64,000 nucleotides of DNA, from positions 47,695,484 to 47,759,483 of the forward strand of contig CM018697.1 of the NCBI GenBank assembly GCA_009363875.1, read 5' to 3'. The translations under genes and the position numbers were made by a program. Shown here piece after piece: positions 61,737-64,000 of this stretch (its first letter is position 1; every line of letters starts with the position of its first letter). Origin of the DNA: Mikania micrantha (taxonomy: Eukaryota; Streptophyta; Magnoliopsida; Asterales; Asteraceae). The notes below the pieces were generated by a model that saw nothing but the letters and a program-made list of their open reading frames with translations, had not been told where the DNA came from and did no database searches.

Positions 61737-63989
61737 GTGTCTTCACCGGTGATTGTTACTTCAGTTTCTGCTGTTGTTTCTTCTGTTGTTACTACATCAG
61801 TATCTGTTATTGATTCACCAGTCATCACTTCAGTTTCTGAGTCTGATATTCATGTTTCTACTGTACCAACTTCTGAGGTTGTACATGTAGCTTCTTTTTC
61901 ACCAATATTTGTGGAGGCTACTACAGTATCTACATCAGTTCCAGAGACTTCTATTCCTCAGGATTCAATTCCTAGAGATGATTTATTTTCTGGACTTGAT
62001 GATTTGGGTGATATTAACTTCACAGTTAACTATGATGATACTGATCTTAAGCGAAGATTATCTATTCTTTCCAAGGAGGTTGAGAGTTATAGGAAAGAAA
62101 AAGAGCAAAAGGTTGCTGAGATTGATGAGATTAAAGCTCAAATGGCAGTGATGATGAAATGGAGAGAAGAGGATATGGAAGAGAAGAAAAAGATGCAAGA
62201 CAAAATTGCTGAATTGGATTTTTTCATCAAACTACAATCTGAAGATATAGTTGATTTGAAGAATGATAATATTGATTTGAGATTTAAGATCAAGGATTTG
62301 GAATCTAAAGCTACAAAGTCTGAAGCTTCAAGCTCAAAAGTTGATAAAGTGGTGGTTGATATTGATGAAGAAGAAGAGAAGGTTGATGAAGAAGAAGAAG
62401 AGGTTGACTATGGTGATACTGATATTGATGAACATCCTGATGATGGAGCAGATGGTGGTGATGATGGAGCAGATGGTGGTGCTGGTGGAGTTGCTGGAAG
62501 TTCTGGGAGTTTGAATTCTGTGACTGGAGCTATTGTGGTATATACTCCTTCTAAACTTGATGCTGATGCTGTTCCGTTGACTTCTGTATCTTCTGATAGG
62601 GCTAGGGATTGTACTGATGTTGAATTTGAAGACTTAGATGAAATAGAACATCCCATGGCTATTCTTGATTATTCTCTGCCTACTTTTCTTGATCTATTTA
62701 AAATGCATTCTAATATAGACTTGCAGAGAAACATTGTTGAGATTCAAGTTTATCAAGAAAGAGAAGAAGGAGAAATTTTGGGTGACTACTCATTTCAAGA
62801 TTATCAATATGTTTTTGATGATGATAAGGATGATGATGATGATTTGATGTTTGATTTTGAAGAATATGATGATACTGATTTGTCTGATTTTGATAAAGAT
62901 GTTATTGATGAAGAATTGCTGAATCTAAACATGTTGAAGAAGATATTTGATGTTGGAAGTATGTCAAGTTCAACTTTGAATCCAATTAGAGAAAAGACAA
63001 ATTTGGATTATTGGAAGGAATTTCAAGATGAAACAAAGTATATCATTGATCATTTGCATTCTTTCAAGATTATGAGGGAAGTATATGAAGATAAAGATCC
63101 AGACAACCTAACTAAACAATTCACAAAGTTCAAGATTGGATCTAAATCCAAGATGATTGGGAGGATTATTAGTTATGGTTATTTTCATTACATTCCTGGA
63201 AGTTTGTCTGATAAAGGTTGTTATGTGGTTAAACGGGTTGATGGATGTCAATACTTTGGAAAGGCTACTGATTTGATGAGTCTACCAGCCTTTGAATGCA
63301 AATATCTTTCAAGATTAAGAATGATAAAGCCTATTCAGACCCGACATAATGAAATTTTTGAAAATTTGTTAAAGAAAGAAGGTCGTTTTGGATGGAGTTT
63401 GTTATCTCCTCAGTTCAGGGATAGATTCAAAGATTATTTGAAGCCCAAAGTTTATAAAAGACCAAGACTCAGAAAAGTTGAACAAGATTGGAATCCATAT
63501 TTCAAGTTTTGGTTTTATGATGAAAGAACTTCAGAAGGTATAATTGTGCTGAAGCAGGAAGAAAACTGGAGGGTGATAAGAATGCTTGATCCTATATGGA
63601 TTGTGAATTGTTCGAGAGATGATATTATTTTGTTGAATTCATCACAGATATATGCTGAAGATGGATATCATGATGTGGGAGTCAGTTTTAAAGATATTGC
63701 AATTCAATATCAAACCATTGCACAAATGTGTTTTACTTTGGGAATACATTCTGGTTGCAATTGGAATGATGTGAATTATCTTTATACTGAGTTGATGCAA
63801 GTGCAAAAGGAGAGAGACGATAGAGATTATAAAGTGGAAGCAGAAAGACTTGCAAAGATACCACGTTCGGTGGTGATACGAGCGGTGGACAATGTGGTTG
63901 CTGAAGTTGGTGAATCGAGTGAATTAAAAGACAAAGTTGAAGAATCAATTGAAGACAAAGTTGAAGAAATAACTGAAGTCAAAGACTGA
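61737..63989 (+). pseudogene. Copia-2 long 3' ORF, C-terminal part
   Basis: 750 codons continuing the protein in the +1 frame (the first codon is GTG and is not a true start). A Ser/Thr/Val-rich stretch, coiled coil (LKRRLSILSKEVESYRKEKE through about residue 190), acidic Asp/Gly run (about 235-255), a further acidic region, and a conserved C-terminal domain (about 460-720: FTKFKIGSKSKM, GRIISYGYFHYIPGS, MIKPIQTRHNE, WNPYFKFWFYDE, RMLDPIWIVNCS, IAQMCFTLGIHSGCNW). A short EDKVEE repeat lies at the end; stop TGA 63987-63989. The C-terminal domain is also well kept in Copia-1. No catalytic signature is recognised. Confidence 0.8.
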
Positions 63990-64000
63990 AGGTTTTGATA

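Larger units (their letters stand above)
50810..64000 (+). mobile_element. Copia-2, Sirevirus-like Copia element (3' LTR outside window)
   Basis: Plus strand: 5' LTR 50810-51289, primer site, leader, gag 51935-54940, pol 54963-58291, 2.2-kb spacer, long 3' ORF 60491-63989. By comparison with Copia-1 (21700-21745) the polypurine tract and 3' LTR should start roughly 30-50 bases past 64000. It inserted into the Gypsy-2 LTR after TGATT (50805-50809). An extra gene after pol is a Sirevirus trait. It has a few single-base lesions but is otherwise complete. Confidence 0.9.

Noticed and set aside
60491..63989. True envelope glycoprotein
   Set aside because: No signal peptide, hydrophobic fusion segment or transmembrane helix is visible; position after pol is the only argument.
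1..64000. Host protein-coding genes
   Set aside because: Every long ORF is explained by a retroelement, and the remaining ORFs are short, repeat-derived or antisense.

Overview
The window is plant nuclear DNA made almost entirely of LTR retrotransposons. I see no host gene, rRNA or tRNA gene. The initiator-tRNA-Met primer sites, chromodomain Gypsy elements and Sirevirus-like Copia elements show a flowering plant. A composite (Asteraceae) is my inference: I recall the long 3' Copia ORF as resembling proteins annotated 'synaptobrevin, longin-like' in Tanacetum-type genomes. That is not a database result.

Layout. 1-1629: LTR-like noncoding remnant. 1630-14644: a minus-strand chromovirus Gypsy (Gypsy-1) with one uninterrupted gag-pol ORF (6627-11342) between two 3,078-bp LTRs, plus a truncated second internal region attached on the left. 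14645-22184: 3' half of a Copia element (Copia-1) in which Gypsy-1 sits, with a broken 3' ORF that carries an 870-bp chimeric insertion (17601-18470). 22185-23904: LTR fragment of the Gypsy-1 family. 23905-26893: Gypsy-4 (minus), gag fragment plus LTR. 26894-34370: decayed plus-strand Gypsy-3, with an hAT-type MITE in gag and a 40-bp minisatellite in its LTR.

From 34371 the window is a nest of insertions: Gypsy-5 gag fragment (minus) is split by Copia-3 (35229, plus), Copia-3 by Gypsy-2 (39491, minus), and the 5' LTR of Gypsy-2 by Copia-2 (50810, plus), whose 3' LTR should begin a few tens of bases past the window end.

The most interesting biology is in Copia-1 and Copia-2. Downstream of pol both carry what looks like a second transcription unit: a GGTTCG motif array, a TATA-like box, a short leader, a donor and a strong acceptor that abuts the ATG, then an ORF of about 1,150-1,170 codons with no membrane segment. 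The two copies differ mostly at synonymous sites where I compared codons. The same GGTTCG arrays lie upstream of the LTR TATA and in front of gag, so the array-promoter-array-ATG plan occurs twice in one element. The Gypsy elements share other recurrent structures: a hairpin over the pol stop codon next to the polypurine tract, duplicated tract modules, and intron-like donor/acceptor pairs inside the LTRs.
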